DNA of 64,000 nt from Phenylobacterium sp. (GCF_030693405.1 NZ_JAUYAW010000037.1:1-64000), one strand, 5' to 3'. Counted from the stretch's first letter, positions 28,263 through 37,143 are shown. Notes: generated by a model from the letters alone, not told the origin. Numbers and translations are program-made.

Positions 28263-28417
28263 TGGGTATTATTCTGATCCTCGCGCCGATCTCGGTGGCC
28301 CTGGGCCTGGCGGGCCTGGCGGCCTTCTGGTGGACGCTCCGGAATGGCCAGTATGACGACCCAGCCGGGGACGCCGCCCGCATCCTGATGGAAGACTCCG
28401 ACAACCGGATCAGCTGA
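28262..28417 (+). CDS. ccoS: cbb3-type oxidase assembly protein CcoS
   Basis: A 51-residue protein with one N-terminal membrane helix (residues 3-24) followed by FWWTLRNGQYDDPAGDAARIL, the canonical CcoS tail (W-x-L-x-x-GQYDD-x-x-GD). It is needed for cofactor insertion into CcoN. The ATG overlaps the ccoI stop by one base. The operon ends here, and the next base begins the convergent nrsF gene. Confidence 0.95.
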   Translation: MGIILILAPISVALGLAGLAAFWWTLRNGQYDDPAGDAARILMEDSDNRIS

Positions 28418-29059
28418 TCACCAGCGCAGCACGCGGGCGCCGATCGCCGCCCCCAGGGCCGCCGTCGCCAGCACGCCGAGCCCATACCAGATCACCAGGA
28501 AGCTCACCGCGGTCTCCGCGCAGTGCAGACCATAGGCTGTGGCTGACAGGCCGCCGGCCAGCAGCCCGATCGCCGCGCCCGCCGCAGCTGGCCTGACCGG
28601 GGCGAGGCGCCTGGCGACGATCATGGCCGGACAAAGGGCCAGGAGGCCAAGCCCCAGGATGGCCAGCGGGCAGATCATGGCTGAGTGGCCCATCAGCTGA
28701 CCGGCCCGCTCGCCGGCCGGGATCAGCGCCAGCTCGACGACTGTGGCGATCAGTCCCCCGACCAGGAGCAGGCTCAGCGCCAGAAGCGGCCCCTTCGCCC
28801 GGGCGCCCGGCTGGCCAAGCCGCCGGGCCAGCCAGAGTCCGGCGCCCGCCAAGGCCAGGGTATAGCCGGCCTTGCCCAAGAAGGACGCCACCCCGGCGAT
28901 CTGATCCATGTCCGGCCGCGGCCCCAGAACCAGGAGCGTCAGGAGCGCGGCCATCAGGGCGCCGCCCCCGCTCCACAGGATGAGCTTGCGCTCCAACTGC
29001 CTGGGGCCAGGAAAGCCCGGCTCCAGGGCGAGGCCCGCAATCAGGTCTTCAGTCTTCAT
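28418..29059 (-). CDS. nrsF: NrsF-like (DUF1109) anti-sigma factor
   Basis: A 213-residue membrane protein with six predicted helices, DUF1109 family. N-terminal MKTEDLIAGLALE is typical. In Caulobacter, NrsF holds ECF sigma factor SigF at the membrane, and two cysteines (131 and 181) mediate heavy-metal signalling; here Cys130 (AMICPLA) and Cys180 (GLHCAETA) lie in equivalent places. A third, Cys143, is also present. The gene overlaps the sigma factor upstream by 11 nt. The release mechanism is inferred from the Caulobacter system. Confidence 0.9.
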   Translation of the reverse strand: MKTEDLIAGLALEPGFPGPRQLERKLILWSGGGALMAALLTLLVLGPRPDMDQIAGVASFLGKAGYTLALAGAGLWLARRLGQPGARAKGPLLALSLLLVGGLIATVVELALIPAGERAGQLMGHSAMICPLAILGLGLLALCPAMIVARRLAPVRPAAAGAAIGLLAGGLSATAYGLHCAETAVSFLVIWYGLGVLATAALGAAIGARVLRW

Positions 29060-29588
29060 CGGCGGCCACGCTGGCGGACAGGGACTTCAGGGTTCGGTGC
29101 AGAGCGACCTTGGCCGCGCCCTCGGAATAGCCATGACGCGGCGCCGCCTCGGCGATGGTCAGCCCCCGCAGCCGCACATCCTCCAGCAGCCCGCGCTGAC
29201 GAGCCGGCAATCGCGCCAGGAGGCGGTTCAGGTCGGCCCGGGTCGCACCGGCCTCGGTGTCGGACTCCGCCAGGATCTCGCCGGCCTCCTCCAGGGGAAC
29301 GTGCCGCCGGACGCCGCGGCGGCGGAAGTGATCGATCAGCTTGTAGCGGGCGATCCCATAGACCCAGGGGGCGAAGGGCAGCGCCGGGTTATAGGTCTCG
29401 CGCTTGGTGTGAATGGCGATCAGAGTCTCCTGCACCAGGTCCTCCGCATCGGCCGGGTCCTGCAGCCGCCTGCTGAAATAGGCCCGCAGGCGCGGCGCCA
29501 TGAGGGCCAGCAGCCGTCCATAGGCCGCCCTGTCGCCGGTCTGGCTGAGCGCGATGAGGCTCTGGATCTGCAGATCGATGTCTTCCAC
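29049..29588 (-). CDS. sigF: ECF sigma factor, SigF-like
   Basis: A 179-residue ECF sigma factor. Sigma-2 region includes DAEDLVQETLIAIHTKRETY and YKLIDHFRR; sigma-4 includes LPARQRGLLEDVRLRG and a helix-turn-helix GLTIAEAAPRHGYSEGAAK. The partner nrsF overlaps its 3' end. Start is the GTG at 29588; no ribosome site is obvious and the predicted transcript leader is only about 10 nt, so a slightly different start is possible. A GTAACC-N16-CGAA promoter just upstream suggests autoregulation. Confidence 0.92.
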   Translation of the reverse strand: MEDIDLQIQSLIALSQTGDRAAYGRLLALMAPRLRAYFSRRLQDPADAEDLVQETLIAIHTKRETYNPALPFAPWVYGIARYKLIDHFRRRGVRRHVPLEEAGEILAESDTEAGATRADLNRLLARLPARQRGLLEDVRLRGLTIAEAAPRHGYSEGAAKVALHRTLKSLSASVAADED

Positions 29589-29604
29589 GCCATTCGACCC
29601 CAGG

Positions 29605-29630
29605 TTCGCGGCTTCGACCGGCAGGGTTAC
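29605..29630 (-). promoter_or_regulatory. SigF-type ECF promoter (GTAACC-N16-CGAA)
   Basis: On the minus strand GTAACC (29630-29625) and CGAA (29608-29605) are separated by exactly 16 nt, matching the promoter consensus reported for Caulobacter crescentus SigF. It lies 17 nt upstream of the sigF GTG, so the sigma factor very likely drives its own operon. Confidence 0.8.
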
Positions 29631-29743
29631 ACCGCCGCCGGCCGGACATGCATCGGCAGCCGTCTCGCCCCCCTCATTGCGACCTGGACCCAGACCAGAT
29701 CAGGGGTCAAGGTTCGGCTTCGATCCGCAAGCTGGAGCCGCCC

Positions 29744-31066
29744 ATGCGCCCCGTCATCGCCCTCGCCCTCGGCGCCCTCCTGCTCACAGGCTGCACGGCG
29801 GGGTCAGATGACCCGTTTGTCGGCTTCGGCGCTGAGCCCAACATCCCGGCGCCCGAGGGCGATTTTCTGCCCAGGGTCAATCCGGCGAAGGCGGTCGGCT
29901 GGACCGAGGGAGCGGCGCCCGTGGCGCCCGAGGGTTTCGTTGTCACCCGCTTTGCCGGCGATCTCAGCCATCCCCGATGGCTGCTGGTCCTGCCCAATGG
30001 CGACGTGCTGGTTTCGGAGGCCAGTTCGGAGCCCAAGCCGCCTGAGGGCCTGATGGACCGCATCGCCCAGCGGGTTCAGGCCTATGCCGGGGCGCTGAAG
30101 CCCAGCCCCAACCGGATCATGCTGCTGCGGGACGCCGACGGGGATGGTCTGGCCGAGGTTCGGGAGGTGTTCGCCTCAGGTCTCAACCGGCCCCAGGGCA
30201 TGGCTCTGGTAGGCGGGACGCTCTACATCGCCAACACTGACGCCCTGGTGGCCACGCCCTACCGCGACGGGCAACTGCGGATGGAGGGGATCCCGGAGAA
30301 GATCGTCGATCTGCCTGCCGGGCCGATCAACCATCACTGGGTCAAGAACGTCATCGCCTCCCCGGATGGCCAGAAGCTGTTCGTCACCTCGGGCTCCAAT
30401 TCCAACATCGCCGAAAACGGGTTGGCTGCCGAAGAGAACCGCGCGGCGATCCTGGAGGTCGACCCGGCCGCCAAGACTCTGCGCCTCTATGCGTCAGGCC
30501 TGCGAAATCCCAACGGCATGGCCTATGAGCCGGTCACCGGCGCCCTTTGGACCGCAGTCAACGAGCGCGACATGCTGGGCGACGACCTGGTCCCGGACTA
30601 CATGACCCGGGTGCAGGACGGCGGCTTCTACGGCTGGCCCTATTCATACTTCGGCGACACGGTGGATAGCCGGGTTGAACCCCAGCGGCCCGACCTGGTG
30701 GCCGAGGCGCTCCGTCCGGACTATGCGCTTGGCCCGCACACGGCGTCCCTGGGCCTGACCTTCTACACCGCCGAGGCCTTCCCCGAGCGGTACCGGGGCG
30801 GGGTGTTCGTCGGCCAGCATGGTTCCTGGAACCGCCAGCCCCTCAGCGGCTATCGCGTGGTCTACATCCCGTTTGTCGGCGGCATGCCGCAGGGCGAGCC
30901 CGAGGCCTTCCTGACCGGCTTCCTCAATGACCGCGACCAGGCCATGGGGCGGCCGGTGGATGTGGCCGTCGACCGCCGCGGCGCCCTGCTGGTCACCGAC
31001 GACGCGGGCGGCGCAGTCTGGCGAGTGGCGCCTCTGGCTCAGGCGATTCAGGCGGCGGAGCGGTAG
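29744..31066 (+). CDS. PQQ-dependent glucose/sorbosone dehydrogenase-like lipoprotein
   Basis: A 440-residue exported protein. The lipobox LLTGC puts the lipidated Cys at residue 17. The mature part is a six-bladed beta-propeller with repeats such as PNGDVLVSEA, GLNRPQGMALVGGTLYIANT, HHWVKNVIASPDG and GLRNPNGMAYEP, typical of the soluble aldose/L-sorbosone dehydrogenase family that uses PQQ. The frame is open to 29648, but the lipoprotein start is the ATG at 29744. It converges on the chemoreceptor gene with a 19-nt overlap. Substrate unknown. Confidence 0.88.
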   Translation: MRPVIALALGALLLTGCTAGSDDPFVGFGAEPNIPAPEGDFLPRVNPAKAVGWTEGAAPVAPEGFVVTRFAGDLSHPRWLLVLPNGDVLVSEASSEPKPPEGLMDRIAQRVQAYAGALKPSPNRIMLLRDADGDGLAEVREVFASGLNRPQGMALVGGTLYIANTDALVATPYRDGQLRMEGIPEKIVDLPAGPINHHWVKNVIASPDGQKLFVTSGSNSNIAENGLAAEENRAAILEVDPAAKTLRLYASGLRNPNGMAYEPVTGALWTAVNERDMLGDDLVPDYMTRVQDGGFYGWPYSYFGDTVDSRVEPQRPDLVAEALRPDYALGPHTASLGLTFYTAEAFPERYRGGVFVGQHGSWNRQPLSGYRVVYIPFVGGMPQGEPEAFLTGFLNDRDQAMGRPVDVAVDRRGALLVTDDAGGAVWRVAPLAQAIQAAER

Positions 31067-32532
31067 CGCGCCGATCCCCCAGCCGCGTCGATCACGAACC
31101 GGCCCACCAGCCCGTTCAGCTGGTCAGTTTCCTTGCGCAGGGAGTGGGCGGCCGCGGTGGCCTCCTCCACCATGGCGGCGTTCTGCTGAGTCACATGGTC
31201 CATCTGATTGACGGCGGCGTTGACCTCGCCCAGCGCCCGGGCCTGCTCCTCGGCGGAGGCGGCGATTTCAGCGACGCTGTGGTCGATCTCCACCACCCGT
31301 TCGACGATGCGGCGCAGGGCGTCGCCGGTTTCCGCCACCAGATTGACGCCGGACTCCACCTGGGTCGCGCTCTGGGTGATCAGGTTGCGGATCTGCTTGG
31401 CGGCTTCCGACGACCGCTGGGCAAGCGCCCGGACCTCGGAGGCGACCACGGCGAAGCCGCGGCCGGCCTCGCCGGCGCGGGCGGCCTCAACCCCGGCGGT
31501 CAGGGCCAACAGGTTGGTCTGGAAGGCGATCTCGTCGATCACCCCGATGATCTGGCCGATCTCCTTGGAGGACACGTCGATCTGCCCCATGGCTGCAACC
31601 GCGCGATCGACGACCTCGCCTGAGTGGACGGCCTCGCCCTTGGCGGCGCCGACCATGCCCGACGCTTCCCGGGCGCCGGCTGCGGCCTTGCGGACACTCT
31701 CGGTCAGTTCGTGCAGGGCCGCAGCGGTTTCTTCCAGGCTGGCGGCCTGCTGTTCGGTGCGGCGCGACAGGTCATCGGAGGCCATGCCGATCTCATCGGC
31801 GCCGGAGCGGATGCCGCCAGAGGACTCCGACACCAGCCGAATGGCGTCATAGAGCTTGGTGACCGCGGCGTTGAAGTCGTCCTTCATGCCGGCGAACTGC
31901 GGGGCCAGGGCGGCGTCGAGGCGGCTGGTGAGGTCGCCCTCCGCCAGCTTGCGCAGGGCCGCCGTCAGGGCGTCCATGGCGGCGGCCTGCTGCTCTTCGA
32001 CCTGCTGCCGGGCGGCTTCCGCCCTTACACGTTCGGCCTCTATGGACTCGAGATAGATTGAAATGGCTAGGTCCATATCGAGCAGGGTCGCTTTGACGAG
32101 GACGGAAACCGTCTCGGCGGCGTCCTGCGCCTTGGTCCGACGGGTCAGGGTCGGCCAGTGCTTGGCCACCGCCGCATGGATGAGTTGCTCAAGGACCAGG
32201 GCATAGCCGCCGATATACCACTGGGGCTCCAGGCCCAGGCGGGCGTGGGTCTCGCCGATGGTCCGCACGCCCTTGGCGTATTCGTCCCCGAACTGGCCCT
32301 CGGTGATGATGCGCCAGTGGTCGGCCTGACGGCTCTGAGCGCCGGCCATATGGCCATCGTTCTTGAAGAACTTCTGGACCTCAGGGGTCTTCCGGACCTT
32401 GCCATAGAAGACATCAAGGGCTGGACCGATGGCCTGGGCGACAAAGCCCCGGAGCCCGCGGAGTCGTTCAACCGCGCCGGCGTCGAGACCAATGAAATCA
32501 CGGCGCTGTTGTAGTTGAGAAGACTGGGTCAT
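31048..32532 (-). CDS. Globin-coupled methyl-accepting chemotaxis protein (HemAT-like)
   Basis: A soluble chemoreceptor of 494 residues. The N-terminal protoglobin sensor (about residues 10-165) has the heme proximal His96 in IGETHARLGLEPQWYIGGY. A linker of HAMP-like sequence (AEGDLTSRLD) leads to a C-terminal methyl-accepting domain with the hairpin AIGVIDEIAFQTNLLALT-type core (IDEIAFQTNLLALTAGVEAA) and FAVVASEVRALAQRSSEAA. No membrane helix is present. It should sense oxygen and signal to CheA. The frame opens at 32586, but the ATG at 32532 fits the family length better. Confidence 0.93.
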   Translation of the reverse strand: MTQSSQLQQRRDFIGLDAGAVERLRGLRGFVAQAIGPALDVFYGKVRKTPEVQKFFKNDGHMAGAQSRQADHWRIITEGQFGDEYAKGVRTIGETHARLGLEPQWYIGGYALVLEQLIHAAVAKHWPTLTRRTKAQDAAETVSVLVKATLLDMDLAISIYLESIEAERVRAEAARQQVEEQQAAAMDALTAALRKLAEGDLTSRLDAALAPQFAGMKDDFNAAVTKLYDAIRLVSESSGGIRSGADEIGMASDDLSRRTEQQAASLEETAAALHELTESVRKAAAGAREASGMVGAAKGEAVHSGEVVDRAVAAMGQIDVSSKEIGQIIGVIDEIAFQTNLLALTAGVEAARAGEAGRGFAVVASEVRALAQRSSEAAKQIRNLITQSATQVESGVNLVAETGDALRRIVERVVEIDHSVAEIAASAEEQARALGEVNAAVNQMDHVTQQNAAMVEEATAAAHSLRKETDQLNGLVGRFVIDAAGGSARYRSAA

Positions 32533-32765
32533 GGGGTCCGCCCGCCGTTTGTTCTTATCCGGCCGCCTGGTCAGTTGGCCGGTCATCTAGCCAGTTGATG
32601 CGCCAGCGTGGCTAACGACGCCTTAATTTGACGAGGGGGCTGCGGCCCGTACGGAAGTGGCGGATTGCCGCAGGGTCTTCCAGCCGGCGCGCCAGAATAA
32701 AGGACGCGCCAGTCCATCCGGCTCCGGAGGGTTCCACGCGCCCGACCACTGACGCAGGAGTTCGT

Positions 32766-34805
32766 CTAGCCGAAGGTCTTGCGCAGGCGCAGGAAGACGG
32801 CGCGCCCGTACTCCAGGTCGCGCACATCCACATAGGCCAGCTGACCATCCGACCTTGGTCCCACATAGACCTCCCGGGTGCGCTGGACATTGCGTTCGCC
32901 GAGGTTCTGCAGCTCGAGGCGAAGGATGAGGTCGCGCCGCGGCTTGTACTCGGCGAAGACCACCACCCAGGTCCCGACCTTGCGAGTCTCCACCTCGCTG
33001 AGGCGAAAATAGCGCTCGCGATAGCCGCCCAGGACATCGATCCCCCAGTTGGTCCGCAAGGCCGGCAGGTCCTGGGTGAAATGGGCCTCCCACTCCACCG
33101 GGCGCTGACCGGAGATCTCGCGGGCCTGGCCCGTGAGGGGATCGTCCACCTCGCTCTCGCGCCAGGTCCCCTGCCCCTTAAGCTGCCCGCCGCGAACCCC
33201 GAGCCGGTCCAGCGGCACGGTGACGTTCAAGATCGCCTCCCGCCGGCTTCCGTCGCCGAGGTTTCCGGGCGCATCGGCCACGGCCACGCCCCGCAGGAAG
33301 ACCGGCGCGCGGTCAATCACGTCGGCGAGGTCCGAGACCCGGACCGTGGCCACAAGCACCGCGCCGCTTTCGAACCGCTGCTCGAACGCCGCCTCGCTGA
33401 CCCACGCCTGTTGCGGGCGCAGATCGGGATTGCCCGCCAGCACCGCCCCGGTGCTCACCGCCGAGGAGGAGGCGACGAAGTCATCGAAATTGAGCTGGCC
33501 AACCTCGCGCTCCAGCCGCAGGCGCACCTGCCGCCCGCCGCCGGCCGACCAGGCCAGGGAGAGGCGCGGCTTGGTGAAGGCCAGAGACTTTTCCAGGGTC
33601 ACATCGCCGCTCGAGCCGATGGACGAGGTCTCGTGCCGCAGGCCGCCCTCCAGGGTCAGCCCAGGCCCGCCGCGCCAGGTGAGCGTGCCGAACGCTTCGC
33701 TGCGGGTTTCCTCCACCTCCACCTGGGCGGCCGGCACCGGCACCGGGCGGCCGTTGAGGGTGAAGGCTGTGCGGCTGTCCAGCCGGTTCAGCGCCCCTTC
33801 GCCGCCGATCTCGGCGGTGATGGACGGGCTGAGCGTGCGGCGCAGGGTCATCCGCCCGACGGTTTCGGTCACCGACTTGTCGAGGTCGAAGTCCCGACGC
33901 AGGCCAGGGGCCTCAAAATCGGCCCGGGTCTCCACGTCGTTCCATTGCTGAAAGGCGACCGCCTCAAGGGTGGTTTGGGCGCCCAGGCTGCGGCTGTAGC
34001 GACCGCCGAGCTCCTGCTGAAGCCGGACATTGGTATAGTATTCGTATTCTTTGCCGCCACCGCGCAGGCGGTCCGTGATCTCGGCGCTGGCCGGCGTGCG
34101 CATATAGGCGCCGTTCAGTCGGAGCCGTCCCCCGGCCAGGGGCGTCTCCATGGCCCCGGTGGTCCAGGCCCTCAGGCCGCCGGCGTCGGCGTCGACCACC
34201 GAGTCGATCAGCACCTCCCCAGTGGGGCCAAGGCGCACGCGCGGCCCGTCCCCCAGGGTGTCGTCAGGCCCCTTGCCATAGACGAAGGACGCCTCGAAAC
34301 GCCGCCCCGCCCACTCGAACTGGCTTTCGCCCCGCAGACTGGTAAGCACGCGGCCGTCATTTATGAAGTGGACCGAGCTCATCAGCGCGCCCTGGGCGCC
34401 GCTGGTCTTGGCGCGCACCACATTGGCGATCACCGAACGGCCCTGCATGTCGATGCCCGGCGCGCCGCCACGGATCAGTTCGATGCGCGACACCGCCGAG
34501 GCTGGGATGCGTTTGAGAAGCTCATCCAGCGCGTCGTTCTTGGAGACCGGCGGCTGGCCGTCGATCAGCACATTGCCGCCGGAACCGGCCAGGCCGCGCA
34601 CGCTCGCGCCCTTGTCGAAGGCGAAGCCCGGCAGGCGCAGCACCATGTCATAGGCCGTATCGGGCGCGGCCTCGGCGAACGCGCTGGGCGGATAGGCGAT
34701 CACGCCCCGGGCGGCGACAGGCGGTTCGGCCTCGGGCGCCGGCGAAGGTTCAGCCTGCGCCACGGCGAAGCTGGCCGCGCTGGCGGCCAGGATTGTCAGG
34801 ATCAC
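32766..34805 (-). CDS. TonB-dependent outer membrane receptor
   Basis: About 679 residues: signal peptide ending near SFAVAQA, a plug domain (LRLPGFAFDKGASVRGLAGSG, GGNVLIDGQPPVSKNDALDELLKRIP, IELIRGGAPG) and a C-terminal beta-barrel ending in FLRLRKTFG. Receptors of this group import large nutrients across the outer membrane with TonB energy; the ligand is not predictable. The frame extends to GTG 34829, but GGGGAGGGG 4 nt before the GTG at 34805 marks that as the better start. No companion transporter genes adjoin it. Confidence 0.88.
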   Translation of the reverse strand: MILTILAASAASFAVAQAEPSPAPEAEPPVAARGVIAYPPSAFAEAAPDTAYDMVLRLPGFAFDKGASVRGLAGSGGNVLIDGQPPVSKNDALDELLKRIPASAVSRIELIRGGAPGIDMQGRSVIANVVRAKTSGAQGALMSSVHFINDGRVLTSLRGESQFEWAGRRFEASFVYGKGPDDTLGDGPRVRLGPTGEVLIDSVVDADAGGLRAWTTGAMETPLAGGRLRLNGAYMRTPASAEITDRLRGGGKEYEYYTNVRLQQELGGRYSRSLGAQTTLEAVAFQQWNDVETRADFEAPGLRRDFDLDKSVTETVGRMTLRRTLSPSITAEIGGEGALNRLDSRTAFTLNGRPVPVPAAQVEVEETRSEAFGTLTWRGGPGLTLEGGLRHETSSIGSSGDVTLEKSLAFTKPRLSLAWSAGGGRQVRLRLEREVGQLNFDDFVASSSAVSTGAVLAGNPDLRPQQAWVSEAAFEQRFESGAVLVATVRVSDLADVIDRAPVFLRGVAVADAPGNLGDGSRREAILNVTVPLDRLGVRGGQLKGQGTWRESEVDDPLTGQAREISGQRPVEWEAHFTQDLPALRTNWGIDVLGGYRERYFRLSEVETRKVGTWVVVFAEYKPRRDLILRLELQNLGERNVQRTREVYVGPRSDGQLAYVDVRDLEYGRAVFLRLRKTFG

Positions 34806-34907
34806 TACGCCCCTCCCCGGAACTGTCACTCATTCGTTTTTTGACAGCTTGGAGGGAAATGGGGGCCGCGGCCAGAGGGACTGGCGCCGGGCGGCTCCGC
34901 GAGGTGT

Positions 34908-35165
34908 CTAGGTCTCGATTTCGAAATAGGCCCGCTCACCGCCCTCGGTGTGGGCGACCATCAGGATGCGGATGTCGGAGCCTTCGGCCAGCTTGAGGGT
35001 CAGGCGTCCCTGCCGAAAGGCGTCACGCATGAGGTCGGGCGAGCCGATGAGCTCACCCTTGCCGATCTTCATCTTCTCGTCGCTGCGGATTTCATACCCG
35101 ACCTTCTCGATCACGCCGGCGTACATCAGGACGCCGTCATCAGCGCTGGTTCGAGAAAGCTTCAT
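34908..35165 (-). CDS. Small protein of unknown function
   Basis: An 85-residue protein, charged and soluble-looking (beta-rich; C-terminus MVAHTEGGERAYFEIET). I do not recognise the family. The frame is open to 35222, but a GGAG ribosome site 5 nt before the ATG at 35165 supports the shorter form. It stands between a TonB receptor and an SDR gene on the same strand without clear functional context. Confidence 0.65.
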   Translation of the reverse strand: MKLSRTSADDGVLMYAGVIEKVGYEIRSDEKMKIGKGELIGSPDLMRDAFRQGRLTLKLAEGSDIRILMVAHTEGGERAYFEIET

Positions 35166-35258
35166 GAAGGCTCCGGGCTTTCCGGCGTCAGCGACGGAGG
35201 TGGCGGTGACGACGGCTAGCAAAGAGAAACGTCCTGAACCGGCAAAGGTTCCCCCGCC

Positions 35259-35957
35259 CTAGACGCGTCCGGTCACCGGGATCAGCGCCCCCGTCACCGC
35301 CCGGGCCTCAGGCGAGGCCAGGAACAGGATCACTGCGGCGAGGTCCGCGGGCGCGACCCAGGCGGCGAAGTCGGCGTCGGGCATGTCGGCGCGGTTGACC
35401 GGGGTGTCGATGATCGAAGGCAGCACGGCGTTGACGGTGACGCCCTCGGCCTTCAGTTCCTCAGCCAGGCTTTCGGTCAGTCGGTGCACGCCGGCCTTCG
35501 CCGCAGCATAGGCGCCCATGCCCGCGCCAGCCTTCACCGCGCCGGCCGCGCCGATATTAATGATCCGCCCGGCGGGGCTTGCCTTCAACAGATCGATCGC
35601 CGCCCGGCTGGCGTTGGCGGCGGTCTTCACATTGGTGGCGTAGAGCAGGTCCCAGACCGCAGGATCGCCCTCGGCCAAGGTCTGCCAGCGGAAGCCGCCG
35701 GCGATATTGATGAGGGCGTCGAGGCGGCCAAAGCGGCTTTTGACCGCCGCCATCGCCGTCTGAGCCGCCACGGGATCGGCCAGATCGACCCCGGTGAGCA
35801 CCAGGGCGTCGACGCCGCAGGCCTCCACCAGTCCGTCCGGCGGAACCATGCTGTGATCGATCAGCGCCAGTCGGGCGCCCTGGAGGGCGGCGGCCGTAGC
35901 GACCACCTCCCCCAGGACGCCGAAGGCGCCGGTGACGGCTATGATACGCGGGCTCAT
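35259..35957 (-). CDS. Short-chain dehydrogenase/reductase (SDR) with Ser-to-Ala change in the catalytic triad
   Basis: A 232-residue classical SDR. The NAD(P)-binding motif is TGAFGVLG near residues 9-16, NIAGG at 84-88, and the active-site Tyr150-x3-Lys154 in YAAAK. The position of the catalytic Ser, 13 residues before Tyr, is Ala137 in NIGAAGA. Some SDRs keep activity with such loops, so it may still be a reductase, but this is a deviation. It lies 13 nt after the thiolase gene in the same direction. Substrate unknown. Confidence 0.88.
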   Translation of the reverse strand: MSPRIIAVTGAFGVLGEVVATAAALQGARLALIDHSMVPPDGLVEACGVDALVLTGVDLADPVAAQTAMAAVKSRFGRLDALINIAGGFRWQTLAEGDPAVWDLLYATNVKTAANASRAAIDLLKASPAGRIINIGAAGAVKAGAGMGAYAAAKAGVHRLTESLAEELKAEGVTVNAVLPSIIDTPVNRADMPDADFAAWVAPADLAAVILFLASPEARAVTGALIPVTGRV

Positions 35958-35970
35958 GCGCCCGAGCTTA

Positions 35971-37143
35971 TCAGAGCCGCTCGATGATTGTCACATTGGC
36001 CATGCCGCCGCCTTCGCACATGGTCTGCAGGCCATAGCGCTTGTTCCGCGCCTTCAGCCCATGGACCAGGGTGGTCATCAGCTTGGTGCCAGAGGCGCCG
36101 AGCGGATGGCCGAGCGCGATGGCGCCGCCATTGACGTTCATATTGTCGGGATTGGCCCCGGTGGCCTTCAGCCAGGCCACGGGCACCGAGGCGAAGGCCT
36201 CGTTGACCTCGAACAGGTCGATGTCGTCGATCTTCATGCCGGCGCGCTCCAGGGCCCGCTGGGTGGCGGGCAGCGGGGCTTCCAGCATGATCACCGGGTC
36301 ATGACCCATCACCGACAGGTGGTGGATGCGGGCCAGCGGCGTCAGGCCGAACTCCTTCAGCGCCTTTTCCGAGACGATCATCACGCCCGAGGCGCCATCG
36401 CAGATCTGGCTGGAGGTGGCCGCGGTGATGGCCCCGCCTTCGGCCAGCAGCTTCACGCCGCGGATGCCGTCGAGGCTGGCGTCGAAGCGGATGCCCTCGT
36501 CGATGGTGTGATCGCTCTCGGCGCCGTTCTCGTCCTTGATCTTCAGGGCGACGATTTCGTCCTTGAAGGCCCCGGCTTGCGTCGCGGCGATGGCGCGCTG
36601 GTGGCTGTTATAGGCGTACTCGTCCAGCTGGTCCTTGGTGAGGCCGTACTTCTTGGCCATCATCTCGGCGCCCATGAACTGGGAAAACTGGATGTTGGGA
36701 TAGCGCTCCTCCATCCGTGGGCTCTTGTACTGGCCCATGCCAGCCTTGGCGGCGAGCGCGGCCGACGAGCCCATGGGCACGCGGGTCATGCTTTCGACGC
36801 CAGCGGCGATGACCACGTCCTGGGTGCCGCTCATAACGGCTTGCGCGGCAAACTGCAGGGCCTGCTGCGAGGAGCCGCACTGGCGGTCGATCGAGGTGCC
36901 GGGCACGCTTTCCGGCAGCTTGGAGGCCATGACGGCGTTGCGGGCCACATTGATGGCCTGCTCGCCCACCTGCATGACGCAGCCCATGACCACGTCCTCG
37001 ACCCGGGCCGGGTCCATGCCCGTGCGGTCGACCAGTTCGTTGAGCACCACAGCGCCCAGATCCACCGGATGCCAGTCTTTCAGCTTGCCGCCCTTGCGGC
37101 CGCCGGCCGTGCGCGTGGCCGCGACGATATAGGCTTCGCCCAT
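35971..37143 (-). CDS. Acetyl-CoA C-acyltransferase (thiolase)
   Basis: A 390-residue thiolase with all active-site elements: Cys89 in DRQCGSSQQA, His346 in GHPLGASG and Cys376 in CEGGGMA. It cleaves 3-ketoacyl-CoA with CoA in beta-oxidation, or condenses acetyl-CoA. An AAGGGAG ribosome site precedes the ATG. The SDR follows within 13 nt, so the two may act on the same acyl-CoA pathway. Whether it is degradative (FadA-type) or biosynthetic cannot be settled from sequence alone. Confidence 0.95.
   Translation of the reverse strand: MGEAYIVAATRTAGGRKGGKLKDWHPVDLGAVVLNELVDRTGMDPARVEDVVMGCVMQVGEQAINVARNAVMASKLPESVPGTSIDRQCGSSQQALQFAAQAVMSGTQDVVIAAGVESMTRVPMGSSAALAAKAGMGQYKSPRMEERYPNIQFSQFMGAEMMAKKYGLTKDQLDEYAYNSHQRAIAATQAGAFKDEIVALKIKDENGAESDHTIDEGIRFDASLDGIRGVKLLAEGGAITAATSSQICDGASGVMIVSEKALKEFGLTPLARIHHLSVMGHDPVIMLEAPLPATQRALERAGMKIDDIDLFEVNEAFASVPVAWLKATGANPDNMNVNGGAIALGHPLGASGTKLMTTLVHGLKARNKRYGLQTMCEGGGMANVTIIERL

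Noticed and set aside
32533..32765. Short frames between the chemoreceptor and the TonB receptor
   Set aside because: About 230 nt with frames that merely continue as mirrors of the receptor gene; no start with a ribosome site was found.
32628..34844. 738-residue open frame on the plus strand
   Set aside because: It is complementary to the TonB receptor gene, whose signal peptide, plug and barrel are clear. The plus-strand product has no recognisable domain.
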